A stretch of DNA of 64,000 nt from Anomaloglossus baeobatrachus (lineage: Eukaryota; Chordata; Amphibia; Anura; Aromobatidae). The DNA is taken from contig NC_134354.1 in assembly GCF_048569485.1 (NCBI RefSeq), positions 512,936,280 through 513,000,279 of the forward strand, read 5' to 3'. This document shows, in pieces, positions 43,775-55,083 of the stretch (positions within the stretch are counted from its first letter, which is position 1; each line of letters starts with the position of its first letter). Both the position numbers and the translations under genes were made by a program. The notes beneath the pieces were generated by a model. That model saw nothing but the letters and a program-made list of their open reading frames with translations, was not told the origin of the DNA and did not search any database.

Positions 43775-44864
43775 GCTGCTGGAGTGGGGGCTCTACAAGA
43801 GAATGAACCCCAGGGAGAATATACAGAGGTCCACAACCAGAGACCGGCTGTGGCTTACCAGATCGCTGGAAGTGGTGTTGTGTGCCCTCCAGATCCCGAA
43901 GCCCGGACCCCCAATGCACAGCACCTCAGCAGGGATGCAGAGTGCAGACCAGCGCCGAGTGAACTCTGTCTGAGAAAATGGCCGCCAGAGCGAAGAGAGG
44001 GGGCAGGACTTGGCTTGGAGAGCGGGATCTGGAGGGCCATAAAGACCTACAGGGGAGGAGACACGCACAGCAGTGGGGAGTGTCCCTCCCCTGTGGAGGA
44101 CGGCCGCCGGGAGGAGCCGTGCCTGTCCCTCTGCATGAGTGACATGCGAGGGTAGTTAACAGAAACTAGGCCTCCGGCAAAGCCGGGGCCTAAATTTAAG
44201 CGGCGAGGCCGACGCGCAGGCACCATCGGCGCGGTTCTCGGGCGAAAGCTAGAGAACCCGCCGGAAATGCCAAAATAAATACATTCAGCATACTCTCTGC
44301 ATACAATAAAGAACAGGGACCCCCAACACATAAACGTCTCAGGTACTTAGCTGCTGAGACGCAGGGCCAGGTCCCTGGGGATGAGTGCTCCGGTCCAGCA
44401 GAATCCTCAAGGGGCTGTGGATGGAGACCGGTCTCCTGCCAGGCATGGAGACCGTGCTGGCTCCCACTTCAAGCCAGAGCCCAGGAGGGATGGTGAAGGA
44501 GCACGGCATGTAAGGCTCCAGCCTTGGAAATCAACCTTACAACACCACCGACACAGTAGGGTGAGAAGGGACATGCCGGGGGTCCAGACGTGGACCCGCA
44601 CTTCTTCAATCTCTTCCAAAGAAAAAAATCATGAGAATGCATGTGTGGATGTATGCCTCCTGAACACAAAGTGATAAACTGGCTGGGACTGGCTCACCAG
44701 GGGGTGTATAAGCTCAGAGGGAGGAGCTACACTTTTAAGTGTAGTACTTTGTGTGTCCTCCGGAGGCAGAAGCTAAACACCCATGGTCTGGGTCTCCCAA
44801 AGGAACGATAAAGAAAAGGTGAGTATAATCGTTTATTTTTTTTCTCTGTGCTATAGGATACAGG

Positions 44865-45370
44865 CCATATACCAGGATGGTATATGAACACGATGGGGGC
44901 ATATAGCAGGATGGGAGTATATGTGCAGGATGGATGGGGGGTATATGAACAGGATGGGGGTATATGAACAGGATGGGGGTATATGAACAGGATGGGGGTA
45001 TATGAACAGGATGGGGTATATGAACAGGATGGGAGTATATGAACATGATGGGGGCATATAGCAGGATGGGAGTATATGAGCAGGATGGATGGGGGGTATA
45101 TGAACAGGATGGGGGTATATGAACAGGATGGGGGTATATGAACACAATGGGAGTATATGAGCAGGATGGGGGTATATGAACAGGATGGGGTATATGAACA
45201 GAATGGGGGTATATGAACAGAATGGGAGTATATGAGCAGGATGGGAGTATATGAGCAGGATGGATGGGGGAAATATCAATAGGATGGATGGGTGCTATAT
45301 CAATAGGATGGGGGTATATGAACAGGATGAGGGAATATGAGCAGGATGCTGGTATATGAGCAGGATGGGG
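44865..45370. repeat. 19-bp minisatellite
   Basis: Units of the type CAGGATGGGGGTATATGAA repeat about 25 times with small length changes. It lies between copy C and the right end of the TA-flanked element. Open frames here are artefacts. Confidence 0.93.
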
Positions 45371-45786
45371 GTTTATAGCAGGATCATATACAAGGCAGGA
45401 GGATCATTACCAGGATGGGGTACCTTAGTAGAGAATTTGGGGACATTACCCCCATAACAGTGTCAGCAGCAGATCCTCGCCCCATAACAGTGTGTCATGA
45501 CCACATTTTTTTGCTTAAAGTTTTATTTTCCTATTTTCCTCCTCTAAAACCAGGGTGCGTCTTATAGTCCGGTGCGTCTTATAGTCCGAAAAATACGGTA
45601 GGTATCATCTAATCCATGATAGATGACAACTTACCTTCAATGAACAATGCATAATTTCTAGGGGGTGTTACATATTAAACTCATGTCTGGCCTCAAACAC
45701 CAAAACCTGTTATCATAAAAGAAGATACACTGACCACTCGCTCTGCTGGCGAAATACCCATTTTTCTACATGGATAACATACAAAC

Positions 45787-45923
45787 CTTTTGAGACATTT
45801 CCTGCTGGAGCTGTTCCTCCATATCTCGGCGATATTCAGACATCTTGCCTTCCAGGGACTCAAATTTTGGACGTTTTGGGTACAACTCTTCAAACCGTTC
45901 ATCAATAAATTTCAATTTCTCAA
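45787..45923 (-). CDS. OFD1: OFD1 exon 7
   Basis: A 137-nt exon. It completes a Val codon and encodes EKLKFIDERFEELYPKRPKF then ESLEGKMSEYRRDMEEQLQQ and EMSQK. Human has [20 protein letters not shown] then [20 protein letters not shown] and EMCQK. The acceptor is TAATTTTATAG|TT and the donor AAAAG|GTTTGT. It ends in phase 0. This is the beginning of the coiled-coil region. It is flanked by DIRS copy D upstream (intron 6) and by the TA-flanked element carrying copy C downstream (intron 7). Confidence 0.96.
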
Positions 45924-46494
45924 CTATAAAATTAGGAGAAAAAAAATTGTTAAAAAAATGCAAAATTCCAGATTAAATGTAAGTAATAATGTTTCAATTT
46001 TAAAAAAAATCTATATAAAAAAAAGAGAATTTTGTTTACTTACCGTAAATTCTTTTTCTTATAGTTCCGTATTGGGAGACCCAGACCATGGGTGTTTAGC
46101 TTCTGCCTCCGGAGGACACACAAAGTACTACACTTAAAAGTGTAGCTCCTCCCTCTGAGCTTATATACCCCCTGGTGAGCAGACCCAGCCAGTTTAGTGC
46201 AAAAGCTGAAGGAGAATAGCCACCCACAAGTAGAACAGAGCAGGAGCCGGAACAACCAGAGACTCTGTCCACGACAACAGCCGGTGATAACACGCGGAAC
46301 AAGAAATTGCCAACAGGCAACAGGGAGGGTTCTGGGTCTCCCAATACGGAACTATAAGAAAAAGAATTTACGGTAAGTAAACAAAATTCTCTTTTTCTTT
46401 ATCGTTCCTTTGGGAGACCCAGACCATGGGACGTTCCAAAGCAGTCCCTGGGTGGGAATAAACAGAAAAACTAAGAAGTAGGCAGAACCTAACT

Positions 46495-49350
46495 TCACAA
46501 ATGGGCGACAGCCGCCTGAAGGATGCGTCTGCCCAAGCTCGCATCTGCCGAAGCATGAGCATGCACTTGGTAGTGCTTCGAGAAGGTATGCAGGCTAGTC
46601 CAAGTGGCAGCCTGACAGACTTGTTGATCTGTAGCCTGGTGCCTGAAAGCCCAAGAGGCACCGACAGCTCTGGTCGAATGTGCCTTGATCCCCGGCGGGG
46701 GAGGCACCTGAGTACTCTGGTAGGCGTCCGAAATGGTCGATCTAATCCAACGGGCTAAGGTCGGCTTAGAAGCAGGGAGGCCCTTGCGCCGACCTGTGGT
46801 TAGCACAAAAAGAGAGGTGCACCGCCTAAGCGCAGCGGTGCGAGACACATAGATCCGGAGAGCACGCACCAGATCCAGAGTATGCAGCGCTTTTTCAAAG
46901 CGATGAACAGGAGCCGGACAGAAGGAAGGTAGGGTAATGTCCTGGTTAAGGTGGAAAGGAGAGACCACCTTAGGAAGAGAGTCCGGAGTCGGACGGAGAA
47001 CCACCTTGTCTTGATGAAAAACTAAAAAAGGTGACTCCGAGGAGAGCGCAGCCAAATCAGAGACTCTTCTGAGGGAAGTTATGGCAACCAGAAAGGCCAC
47101 CTTCTGAGAAAGACGATACAAAGAAACCTCCCTAAGAGGCTCAAAATGGGGTTTCTGCAAAACCGTGAGAACCAAGTTAAGGTCCCAGGGATCCAAGGGC
47201 CGCCGGTAAGGCGGAATGATGTGAGACGCGCCTTGCATGAAGATGCGGACCTGAGCCAGCCGAGCGGGACGTCGCTGGAACAGAACTGACAGAGCTGAGA
47301 CTTGTCCCTTGAGAGAGTTGAGGGACAGTCCTAGCTGCAGACCGGACTGTAGAAAAGACAGAAGGGTCGGCAAGGAGAATGGCCTAGGAGGATGGTCGGT
47401 AGAGCGACACCAGGACAGGAAAATTTTCCAAGTCCTGTGATAGATCTTAGCGGAGGAAGACTTACGGGCCCGAGTCATAGTGGAGATGACTTCAGGAGGG
47501 ATACCAGAAGCCGTCAAAATCCAGGACTCAAGAGCCACGCCGTCAATTTGAGAGCTGCAGAATTCGGGCGGAAAAACGGACCTTGCGAGAGTAGGTCTGG
47601 ACGGTTCGGGAGATGCCACGGCATCTCTACGGACAGATGGAGCAGGTCTGGATACCAAGCTCGCCTGGGCCAGTCCGGTGCAATGAGGATGACTCGACAG
47701 CCCTCCATTCTGATCTTGCGCAGGACTCTGGGCAAGAGAGCTAGAGGGGGAAACACGTAGGACAGACGAAACTGGGACCAGTCTTGAACCAGAGCGTCCG
47801 CGGCGAAGGCCTGAGGATCGTGGGAGCGAGCCACGTAAACAGGAACTTTGTTGTTGTGACGGGATGCCATTAGGTCCACGTCCGGAGTGCCCCATTTGCG
47901 GCAGATTAACTGAAACACTGCCGGGTGCAGGGACCACTCGCCACCGTCCACGCTTTGACGGCTGAGATAATCTGCCTCCCAGTTTTCCACGCCTGGGATG
48001 TGGACTGCGGATATGGTGGACTTGGAGTCCTCCGCCCATTGAAGGATGCGTTGTACCTCCATCATTGCCAGGCGGCTGCGTGTCCCGCCTTGGTGATTGA
48101 TGTAGGCAACCGCTGTCGCGATGTCTGACTCGACTCGAATGTGCCTGCCCGCCAACAGGTGGTGAAAAGCTAGGAGAGCTAGAAGCACGGCTCTGGTTTC
48201 CAGCACATTGATTGAAAGGGCTGACTCGGACGGAGTCCAAGTGACCTGCGCTCTGTGGTGGAGACATACCGCTCCCCAGCCGGATAGACTGGCATCCGTG
48301 GTGAGAATCACCCAGGACGGGGCCAGGAAGGAGCGCCCTTGGGACAGGGAGAGGGGCCGAAGCCACCACTGAAGAGAGCTCCTGGTCCGTGGCGACAGAG
48401 CCACTAACCTGTGTAAGGAGGAAGGCCGCTTGTCCCAACAGCGGAGAATGTCCAGCTGCAGGGGGCGCAGATGGAACTGGGCAAAGGGAACAGCCTCCAT
48501 GGACGCCACCATTTGACCCAGCACCTGCATCAGACGCCTGAGGGTATAACGGCGGGGCCTCAGCAGAGAACGAACCGCTAGCTGGAGTGACTGCTGTTTG
48601 ACTAAGGGCAACTTCACAAGTGCCGGCAAAGTCTCGAACTGCATCCCTAGGTACGTGAGACTCTGGGTCGAAGTTAGAGTGGATTTGGGAAGATTGACAA
48701 GCCACCCGAATTGGGCTAGAGTGGCGAGAGTGAGCGAGACACTCCGCTGACAGTCTGCGCTGGATGAAGCCTTGACTAGAAGGTCGTCCAGGTAAGGAAT
48801 CACTGCCAACCCCTGGAGGTGCAGAACCGCAATCACTGCTGCCATGACCTTGGTGAATACCCGAGGGGCCGTGGCTAACCCGAAGGGGAGAGCCACGAAT
48901 TGGAAATGATCTTCTCCTATTGCAAAACGTAGCCAACGCTGGTGTGAAACTGCAATTGGCACATGCAGATAGGCATCTCTGATGTCGATGGATGCCAGGA
49001 AATCTCCTTGGGTCATTGAGGCAATGACTGATCGCAGAGACTCCATGCAAAAGTGCCGCACCTGAACATGCGAGAAGCTTGAGATCCAGGATGGGCCGGA
49101 AGGTACCGTCCTTTTTGGGAACTAGGAAGAGATTTGAGTAGAAACCTCTGAACCGTTCCCGGGCGGGAACTGGTACAATTACTCCGTTGGCCTGCAAGGC
49201 TGCCACGGCCTGTGAGAAGGCGGCGGCCTTGGAGCAAGGGAAAGTTGAGAGAAAAAATCTGTTTGGCGGGCTGGAAGAGAATTCTATCCTGTAGCCGTGG
49301 GAGATGATATCTCTCTCCCACTGATCGGAGACGTGTTGAAACCAAGCGTC
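46495..49350 (-). pseudogene. pol region (RT-RNase H and YR) of DIRS copy D
   Basis: RT motifs FLASIDIRDAYLHVPI, VALPFGLATAPRVFTK and YLDDLLV. RNase H motifs TTDASLSGWGAV, INVLETRAVLLALLAF and VHIPGVENWEADYLSR. YR motifs SLRRVSDLAAL, IKAHSTRAVGASWAFRHQ and FSKHYQVHAH. About one or two breaks. Confidence 0.88.
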
Positions 49351-49429
49351 GCAAAAGTGGGAGAGCCTGCCACCGACTAAGGACGTCGCCGGAGCGGGCA
49401 GAGAGTCACGAGGAGGCTGCCTTAGTGGC

Positions 49430-50850
49430 AGCACCTCATGCGGTCTTCTGTGGACGTGCTTTTGGGCGCCAGTTGGATTTCTGGTCCTTGGCTGAGTTAG
49501 CGGACGAGGCGGAGGGCTTAGAGGACGACCAGTTGGAGGAACGAAAGGAGCGAAACCTCGACTGATTCCTACCCTGGGCAGGTTTCCTGGTTTTGGTTTG
49601 TGGCATGGAAGTACTCTTCCCGCCAGTAGCTTCCTTAATAATTTCATCCAGCTGTTCTCCGAACAGCCGGGACCCAGCAAAAGGGAGCCCAGCAAGGTAC
49701 TTCTTTGAAGAAGCATCTGCCTTCCACTCTCGAAGCCACAAGATCCTGCGGATAACGAGGGAATTAGCCGAAGCCACCGCAGTGCGGTGAGAAGCCTCCA
49801 GCATGGCAGACATGGCATAAGATGAAAAAGCTGAAGCTTGAGAAGTTAAGGCAACCATTTTGGGCATAGATTCCCTGGTGAGGAAATGCATCTCCTCTAG
49901 AGAAGCAGAGATGGCTTTGAGAGCCCACACTGCTGCAAAAGTCGGGGAAAACGCGGCCCCCGCCGCTTCATACACGGATATTTGGCCAGAAGGTCAATCT
50001 GACGGTCAGTGGAATCCTTAAGGGAGGTGCCATCAGCCACCGACACAACGGTCCGGGCTGAGAGCCTAGACACCAGAGGGTCTACCTTTGGGGAATGAGC
50101 CCACTCCTTGACCACCTCAGGTGGAAAGGGAAAACGGTCATCAGAACCACGCTTTGGGAAGCGTTTGTCAGGACAGGCCCTGGGCTTGGTCACAGCGGCC
50201 TGTAAACTGGAGTGGTTAAAGAACACACTCTTTACTCTCTTAGGCGAGGTAAACTGGTGCTTTTCTGCCAGAGAGGGTTGCTCCTCTGATACTGGCGGAT
50301 TGAGATCCAGTACAGAATTAATGGAAGCAATCAAGTCACTAAGATCTGAGTCACCCTCGGACAGATCAATGGGGTACATGGAGTTAGCCTCCGAGCCCCC
50401 TGTAAAGGTATCCTCCTCATCCTGCGAGTCAGCTCTTGAATCAGAGCCGCGGGAGGAGGAGGGAGAGGAAACCCTGCGTCTCCTCTTAGGAGGACGGGGT
50501 CTGGGCCCTGATGATGAATCCTCTGTGAGCTCCGGTCCTAAGGGACCCTTAGCAGTAGAGGCACCCTGTGAAGGGGGCTGATGCATATTCATCAAAGTCC
50601 TGGACAGGAGTCCCATGGACTCAGCAAAAGACTGGGAGATAGACCTAGAAAAGGATTCTACCCAAGCCGGGGGTTCAGCCACAGGTGCAGGAGCAGCCTG
50701 AGAGACCACTGGGGGTGAGACTCCAGGCTGTGGCACCGCCAAGTTAGAGCAGACATCACAATGTGGATAGGTGCTCGGTTCAGGCAGCAGGAGCTTACAT
50801 GCAGCGCATACAGTATAAAGCTTTGGAGCCTTGCTCCTCGTGTGAGACAT
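49430..50850 (-). pseudogene. gag of DIRS copy D
   Basis: Starts MSHTRSKAPKLYTVCAACKL at 50850 with the CxxC...HCxxC knuckle. An acceptor-like TTCATTCTCTTGCAG ends 18 nt before the ATG. Close to the gag of copy A. About two breaks. Confidence 0.85.
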
Positions 50851-51850
50851 GCTGCTGGAGTGGGGGCTCTGCAAGAGAATGAACCCCAGAGAGTATATAC
50901 AGAGGTCCACAACCAGAGACCGGCTGTGGCTTACCAGACCGCTGGAAGCGGTGTTGTGTGCCCTCCAGATCCCGAAGCCCGGACCCCCAAGCACAGCACC
51001 TCAGCAGGGATGCAGAGTGCAGACCAGCGCCGAGTGAACTCTGTCTGAGAAAATGGCCGCCGGAGCGAAGAGAGGGGGCGGGACTTGGCTTGGAGAGTGG
51101 GATCTGAGGGCCATAGAGACCTACAGGGGAGGAGACACGCACAGCAGTGGGGAGTGTCCCTCCCCTGTGCAGAATGGCCGCCGGGAGGAGCCGAGCCTGT
51201 CCCTCTGCATGAGTGACATGCGAGGGCAGTGAACAGAAACTAGGCCTCCGGCAAAGCCGGGGCCTAAATTTGAGCGGCGAGGCCGACGCACAGGCACCAT
51301 CGGCGCGGTTCTCGGGCGAAAGCTAGAGAACCCGCCGGAAATGCCAATAAATACAGTAAGCACACTCTCCCCAAACAATAAAGCACAGGGACCCCCAATA
51401 TATAAATGTCTCAGGTACTTAGCTGCTGAGACGCAGGGCCAGGTCCCTGGGGATGAGTGCTCCGGTCCAGCAGGGTCCTGAAGGGCTGGCTCCCACTTCA
51501 AGCCAGAGCCCAGGAGGGATGGTGAAGGAGCACGGCATGTAAGGCTCCAGCCTTGGAAATCAACCTTACAACACCGCCGACAAAGTGGGGTGAGAAGGGA
51601 CATGCCGGGGGTCCAGACGTGGACCCGCACTTCTTCAATCTCATTCCAAAAAGGAAAAAATCATATGAGAATGCATGTGTGGATGTATGCCTCCTGAACA
51701 CAAAGCGATAAACTGGCTGGGTCTGCTCACCAGGGGGTGTATAAGCTCAGAGGGAGGAGCTACACTTTTAAGTGTAGTACTTTGTGTGTCCTCCGGAGGC
51801 AGAAGCTAAACACCCATGGTCTGGGTCTCCCAAAGGAACGATAAAGAAAA

Positions 51851-52195
51851 GCTAAATTCAGTCTACGGTTTCAGAATATGTTGCATAGTCAATAATGGGC
51901 GCATATCAATGAATGTGGACAGCAAAATTCGCAGAAGACGAGACTGGAATTTTATAAAGTAGTAAAAACAGAACAATGGCAGTGTACAGAAGAAAGGATA
52001 AACACTGGACAGAGTTTAATATATATGTGACTACTTCCAAATTTTCAGTTTTTCTGATTTTTCTCTTTACATGCATATTTGAGTAAAATGTAAATTGTTC
52101 TTTTCTTTTATAAACTACTGACATGTCTTCGATTTTCCAAGCAATAAATTTTGTATTTATTTTCTGACAATGAGAAATTGTCAAAACAAAACAAT
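51851..52195. other. OFD1 intron 6 remainder; no gene seen
   Basis: AT-rich sequence between copy D and a Tc1 fragment. No exon or diagnostic repeat end recognised. Confidence 0.6.
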
Positions 52196-52274
52196 GCATT
52201 GCTTTCAGACCTCAAATAATGCAAAGCAAAGTTCATAATCATTTAGAAACAACAATACTAATAATGATCAGAAA

Positions 52275-52665
52275 TCAATATTTTGTGGAATAACCATGAT
52301 TTTTAATCCTAGCTTTCATGCGTCTTGGCATGCTTTTCACCAGGCTTTCACACTGGTTTTGGGTGACCTTATGCCACTCCTGGTGCAAAAATGTAAGCAG
52401 GTCTTCTTTTTTTGATGGCTTGTGACTATCCATCTTCCTCTTGATTACATTCCAGAGGTTTTCAGTGGGGTTCAGGTCTGGAGATTGGGCTGGCCATGAC
52501 AGGGTTTTGATGTGGTGGTCCTTCATCACACATTGATTGCCCTAGCTGTGTGGCATGGCGAATTTTCCTGCTGGAAAAAACAGTCCTCATTCTTTGGGAA
52601 TATAGCCTGAGCAGAAGGAAGCAACTGTTTTCCAAGGATAACCTTGTATGCCTAATTCATATGTC
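52275..52665 (-). pseudogene. Tc1/mariner transposase C-terminal fragment
   Basis: Minus-strand translation contains LSWPAQSPDLNPTENLWNVI and then KRKMDSHKP, the PDLNPIENLW-type signature around the last catalytic acidic residue of Tc1-like DD34E transposases. Upstream remnants (about 52560-52665) read FFQQENSPCH-like text near the second Asp region. There is a stop in the joining stretch and the N-terminal two thirds are missing. Inactive fragment. Confidence 0.85.
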
Positions 52666-52775
52666 CTTCGCAAATATGTTTGTATATATTATAGTTTTAT
52701 ATATAGTTGAGGATGATGAAGCAAAAACTTTTGTCTCTTCTTTTGAGACTAAAGTTGAACACAAGGTAACATTAC

Positions 52776-52883
52776 CTATTGACTCTTTGTAAGGAGAGGT
52801 TGTGAGTGTTTGAGTGTCGGCATCTCTGCCATCTCTGTTGAGGTGGTGGTCTATCAGTTCTCTCAAGATCTGTAAGAGAAAAC
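52776..52883 (-). CDS. OFD1: OFD1 exon 6
   Basis: A 108-nt exon, entered in phase 1. After the split Gly codon it reads FLLQILRELIDHHLNRDG, then RDADTQTLTTSPYKESI. Human has FLMHFLKELAEYHQAKES, then CNMETQTSSTFNRDSL. The acceptor TTTTTGTAG|GTTTTC is chosen over a second AG 14 nt downstream because only the first keeps the frame. The donor is ATAG|GTAATG. It is followed by intron 6, which hosts DIRS copy D. Confidence 0.92.
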
Positions 52884-53188
52884 CTACAAAAAAAAAAAAT
52901 AAAGAAAAATTAACCCTGAAGATCTGAAATAGCTACAATTACACACAGACATTCATATATATTGAATACTATTATTTCACTATGAGAGAATAATCAAAGC
53001 AACATCCATGAAGTACATGGAGGCAGATAATGACATAGGCGCCAACAGTCATCGCTATTATGAAAGCTGTAAAAATATCATATTATTATACAAAGTCTGA
53101 CCTGAAACATGGACACGTTGGTTATACATCCTATATAATAACAACAACAACAACACTAATTCCAGACAATAGAAACATAAAACTGTAC

Positions 53189-53219
53189 CTTTTGTATGGC
53201 TGTTTTGGTGGGTTGAAGT
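53189..53219 (-). CDS. OFD1: OFD1 exon 5 (31-nt microexon)
   Basis: A 31-nt exon lies between acceptor CCCCATAG and donor AAAAG|GTACAG. It encodes TSTHQNSHTK plus the first base of a Gly codon. It is identified because it supplies both the poorly conserved linker equivalent to human VSGSDKENQK and the phase needed to enter exon 6 as GFLLQILREL (human GFLMHFLKEL). Without it, exon 4 cannot join exon 6 in frame. Sequence identity to human is low, so placement rests on splice sites, phase and length. Confidence 0.8.
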
Positions 53220-53321
53220 CTATGGGGATTAAAATAAAAAAAGAGAAGGCAATAAGCAAACAATCATCAAAATATAGCATGTTGAAAACAACAACAAAAA
53301 TAAAATAAAAATCCAAATTAC

Positions 53322-53390
53322 CAGAGACTTGTAGATGTTGGATTTGGGGTCGATTTTCATCAGCTGCATTAAATCGTGGATTGAAAAATC
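53322..53390 (-). CDS. OFD1: OFD1 exon 4
   Basis: A 69-nt, 23-codon exon. The minus-strand translation DFSIHDLMQLMKIDPKSNIY followed by KSL matches human [22 protein letters not shown]. The acceptor follows a pyrimidine tract (TTCCTTTTCCCATGAAG), and the donor is CTG|GTAATT. Phase is 0 to 0. The exon lies in a different frame from the longest open frame over this stretch, so it was found by aligning to the expected protein. Confidence 0.94.
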
Positions 53391-53464
53391 CTTCATGGGA
53401 AAAGGAATTTTGTTTAATCTGACGCTCCTTTACAGCGTGCTGCAAACATACTTAAAGGGAAAGT

Positions 53465-54990
53465 GTCACCAGATTTGGCGACTATAAGCGGCGACCATCA
53501 ACAGTAAGCTCCTATATACAGCATTCCAGAATATTGTGTATAACAGTCCAGGCCACTGTGTATAACATAAAAAACCTTTATAATACTCACCTGGAGGGGC
53601 GGTCCGGTCCGATGGGCGTTGCTGCTTTCCGGTCTGGCGCCTTCTCTCTGATGAGATCTCTGTCCTCCTTCTATACCGCCCGATGTGGATGACGCAATCT
53701 ATGTCTTCCACACTAGCCAGCATTGCGGTCCTGTGCAGGCGCACTGTGATCTGCCATGCTGAGGGCAGATCAAAGTACAGTGGAACCTCGCTTAACGAGT
53801 AACCCACTTAACGAGAATTTCGCTTAACAAGCAAAGCTTGCTGTAAATTTGTAACCCGGTTTACGAGAAAGCTTTGCCTTACGAGCAAAATCCTCACCGT
53901 ACACACTTCTGGTTCCGTACATCCACCATGCTCTCACCCGCACTTGCAGTCCACATAAACACACACAAGCACACACAAACACACACAAACACACACGCAC
54001 ACACACACATACATACAGTATTATGCTCACCTTACCTTCCGTTCCACCGCCGGCCTCATGGTTCTTGTAGTCCGCCGGCTCATTGCGACGTCCTCGCGGC
54101 GAACTACATGACCAGGAGGCCGGCGATGGAATGGAAGGTAAGGTGAGCATAATATGTGTACCTTCAGTTCCATCGCCGGCCTCCTGGGTCCTGTAGTTCG
54201 CCGCTCCACTCCAGGCTGTGCATCGGTAACCATAGCAACGAAGCAGGAAGTTCCCCTGTCAGAAGCTTCTCAAAGGCAGCGCGCTGGCCAATCAGAGGCA
54301 AGAAACTCCTGCCTTTGACGTCAGCGCTCTGGCAGCGGACGTTCCTCCCTCGTCGTTATGGTAACCCGATACACAGCCCATATTGGTGAACAGCAAGTCC
54401 CAGGAGACCGGCGATGGAACAGAAGGTAAGGTGAGCATAATATGTGCTTGTGTGTTTGTGCATGTTTGTGCGTGTTTGTACATGTGTGGAATGGCACAAT
54501 AGGGGACCTGAATGGGACATTTAACAAGTTGTGGAACGAATGGGAAATCTTGCTTTGCTGAACGATGAAACTTGGTTAACAAGCACAGTCCCAGAACGGA
54601 TTGTTCTCGTTAACCAAGGTTCCACTGTACTGTAATGTGCAGATGTGAGGAAAGGTTAAAGACCGCCCGCACATACGCATTACAATACTTTGATCTGCCC
54701 TTAGCAGGAAAGATCAAAGTGCGCCTGCGCAGGATCGCAATGCCAGCCAGTGTGGAAGATGTAGATCGCGTCATCCACACTGAATAGGATAGAAGGAGGA
54801 CACCCATCGCAGCAGAGAGGAGGCGCCGAATCGGAAAGCAGTGACGCCCATTGGACCGGACTGCACCGCATGGGACTATAATAAAACTGTTTTTTATGTT
54901 ATATAGAGCAGCCTGGGCTCTTACATACAGTATATTAGAATGCTGTATATAAGAGCTCACTGGTGGTGGCCGCAGCTTATAGGGGACAAA
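53465..54990. repeat. Long foldback element
   Basis: The left arm (AGATTTGGCGACTATAAGCG onward, with TATATACAGCATTCCA) and the inverse of the right arm (AGATTTGTCCCCTATAAGCT, TATATACAGCATTCTA) match over about 300 bp each. The loop holds a TA-flanked transposon (53778-54627). No host exon lies inside. Boundaries approximate. Confidence 0.8.
53778..54627. mobile_element. pogo/Tigger-type non-autonomous element
   Basis: CAGTGGAACCTCGCTTAACG at left and the inverse of the right end, CAGTGGAACCTTGGTTAACG, form inverted repeats with a TA duplication (53776-53777, 54628-54629). It includes a CA-rich microsatellite (about 53955-54010) and smaller internal palindromes with GGTAAGGTGAGCATAATATG. No transposase. 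Confidence 0.8.
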
Positions 54991-55083
54991 TCTATTCATC
55001 TCAGGTGCTTGACATATATACTGGGATCAATTCCCAACAAGATTGGTAAATAGGTCTCAACAGATAGTAATAGGGAACAGTAA

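Larger units (their letters stand above)
38917..44818 (-). mobile_element. DIRS-like copy C, alpha subfamily
   Basis: 5,902 bp. Parts in minus-strand order: 5' ITR (about 44680-44818), leader, gag (43774-42302), RT-RNase H (about 42217-40406), YR (about 40500-39297), ICR (39231-39328), 3' ITR (about 38965-39100). Both ITRs share CTGGTGAGCCAGTCCCAGCC. It looks nearly whole, with about two or three breaks, and young. It lies in OFD1 intron 7, sense to OFD1, between A-rich flanks (GTGAGGAAAA and GGTGAG). Confidence 0.94.
37267..45598. mobile_element. TA-flanked TIR DNA transposon, interrupted twice
   Basis: The left end CCGTATTTTTCGGACCATAA and the right end (TTATAGTCCGAAAAATACGG) are inverted repeats, each flanked by TA. 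About 1.4 kb of its own sequence remains (37267-37287, 38347-38916, 44819-45598), including inner copies of GGTGCGTCTTATAGTC and a 19-bp minisatellite. A solo LTR (37288-38346) and DIRS copy C (38917-44818) lie inside. No transposase seen; a Tc1/mariner-like or pogo-like class is suggested by the TA sites. Confidence 0.75.
46021..51850 (-). mobile_element. DIRS-like copy D, alpha subfamily
   Basis: 5,830 bp making up most of OFD1 intron 6. Minus-strand order: 5' ITR (about 51705-51850), leader, gag (50850 to about 49430), RT-RNase H (about 49350-47514), YR (about 47600-46495), ICR (46332-46430), 3' ITR (about 46070-46195). Both ITRs share the copy-specific CTGGTGAGCAGACCCAGCC. The leader and gag are closest to copy A. 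Nearly whole, with about three breaks, and young. Flanks are A-rich (TATATAAAA and GCTAAATT) without a target duplication. Confidence 0.94.

Noticed and set aside
44735-45279. Pro/Ile/Tyr-rich frames (HIPPSCSYTP type)
   Set aside because: Explained by the 19-bp minisatellite between copy C and the right end of the TA-flanked element.
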